From positions 1 through 64,000 of the forward strand of contig JANQSH010000039.1 of NCBI GenBank assembly GCA_028284145.1: DNA of 64,000 bases, given 5' to 3'. The notes below the pieces were generated by a model. The model searched no databases. It was not told the origin of the DNA and worked only from the letters and a program-made list of their open reading frames with translations. Positions within the stretch are counted from its first letter, which is position 1, and every line of letters begins with the position of its first letter. Source of the DNA: Planctomycetaceae bacterium. Lineage in GTDB: Bacteria; Planctomycetota; Planctomycetia; Planctomycetales; Planctomycetaceae. The position numbers and the translations under genes are program-made. Shown piece by piece: positions 63,963 to 64,000 of this stretch.

Positions 63963-64000
63963 GAGCAGTTTACCTTCTGGTGTGACGTCTCTGGCTCGTG
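63963..64000 (-). repeat. Dispersed element A, copy 8 (cut by window edge)
   Basis: The plus strand reads GAGCAGTTTACCTTCTGGTG then TGACGTCTCTGGCTCGTG, the right end of an A-type element in reverse orientation. The rest lies beyond the window. It is upstream of the Wza gene. Confidence 0.75.

Overview
The window reads as a chromosomal segment of a planctomycete. This is an inference from the ensemble: a Tad-like E/G pair with a von Willebrand domain, an FHA/kinase protein with a C-terminal zinc ribbon, FloA, a hybrid kinase feeding an RsbW/STAS partner-switch pair, protoporphyrin-dependent haem enzymes, a squalene-hopene-cyclase-like locus and a large exopolysaccharide operon. No rRNA or CRISPR array was seen, and no tRNA was recognised by eye. 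No single marker fixes the genus.

Layout. 97-3605 (minus): haem genes hemD-hemE-hemY. 4189-7692 (plus): a class I glutamine amidotransferase, a GT4 glycosyltransferase and an archaeal-type phosphoglycerate mutase. 7757-8121: the decayed 3' end of a group II intron, abutting an aldo/keto reductase and followed by an FAD oxidoreductase. 10470-12867 (plus): floA, a small protein and a FabH/OleA-like ketosynthase. 13093-14729 (minus): mcsA-mcsB (protein arginine kinase). 14983-18107 (plus): trpE and an FHA pseudokinase. 18402-20696 (minus): TadE/TadG-like. 21016-25145 (plus): a HIT protein, an aspartate kinase with a duplicated ACT regulatory region, and two poorly known proteins. 25179-30939 (minus): a GcvH-like lipoyl carrier, a small ORF, a ferredoxin, a class II terpene cyclase and a DUF116-polyprenyl synthase fusion. 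31101-36027 (minus): hybrid kinase, receiver-RsbW fusion and STAS protein with overlapping or abutting genes. 36639-39550 (minus): xylA-xylB. 39784-44848: two envelope hypotheticals, pyrD, trpS, a membrane protein and acpS. 44769-63799 (minus): an approximately 19 kb exopolysaccharide locus running from Wza through Wzz, sugar transferase, deacetylase, flippase, ligase/polymerase, two GNATs, two glycosyltransferases, an epimerase, a GT2, a membrane protein and a nucleotidyltransferase to a PIG-L deacetylase.

The most unusual signal is not a gene. About twelve copies of a roughly 100-bp intergenic element (family A/B here) are scattered through the window. They have imperfect terminal inverted repeats, an internal hairpin and a terminal palindrome. 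Two companion elements (C, about 75 bp; D, about 100 bp) occur beside them, and one D copy is nested inside an A copy. Some copies have been absorbed into gene ends and supply stop codons or C-terminal residues. In co-directional gaps nearly all copies lie in the same orientation relative to the flanking genes. The second strongest candidate for something undescribed is the lipoyl/ferredoxin/DUF116/terpene locus at 25-31 kb, which looks like a dedicated isoprenoid pathway of unknown product.

All calls are from reading motifs and genomic layout. No database search or structure prediction was run.
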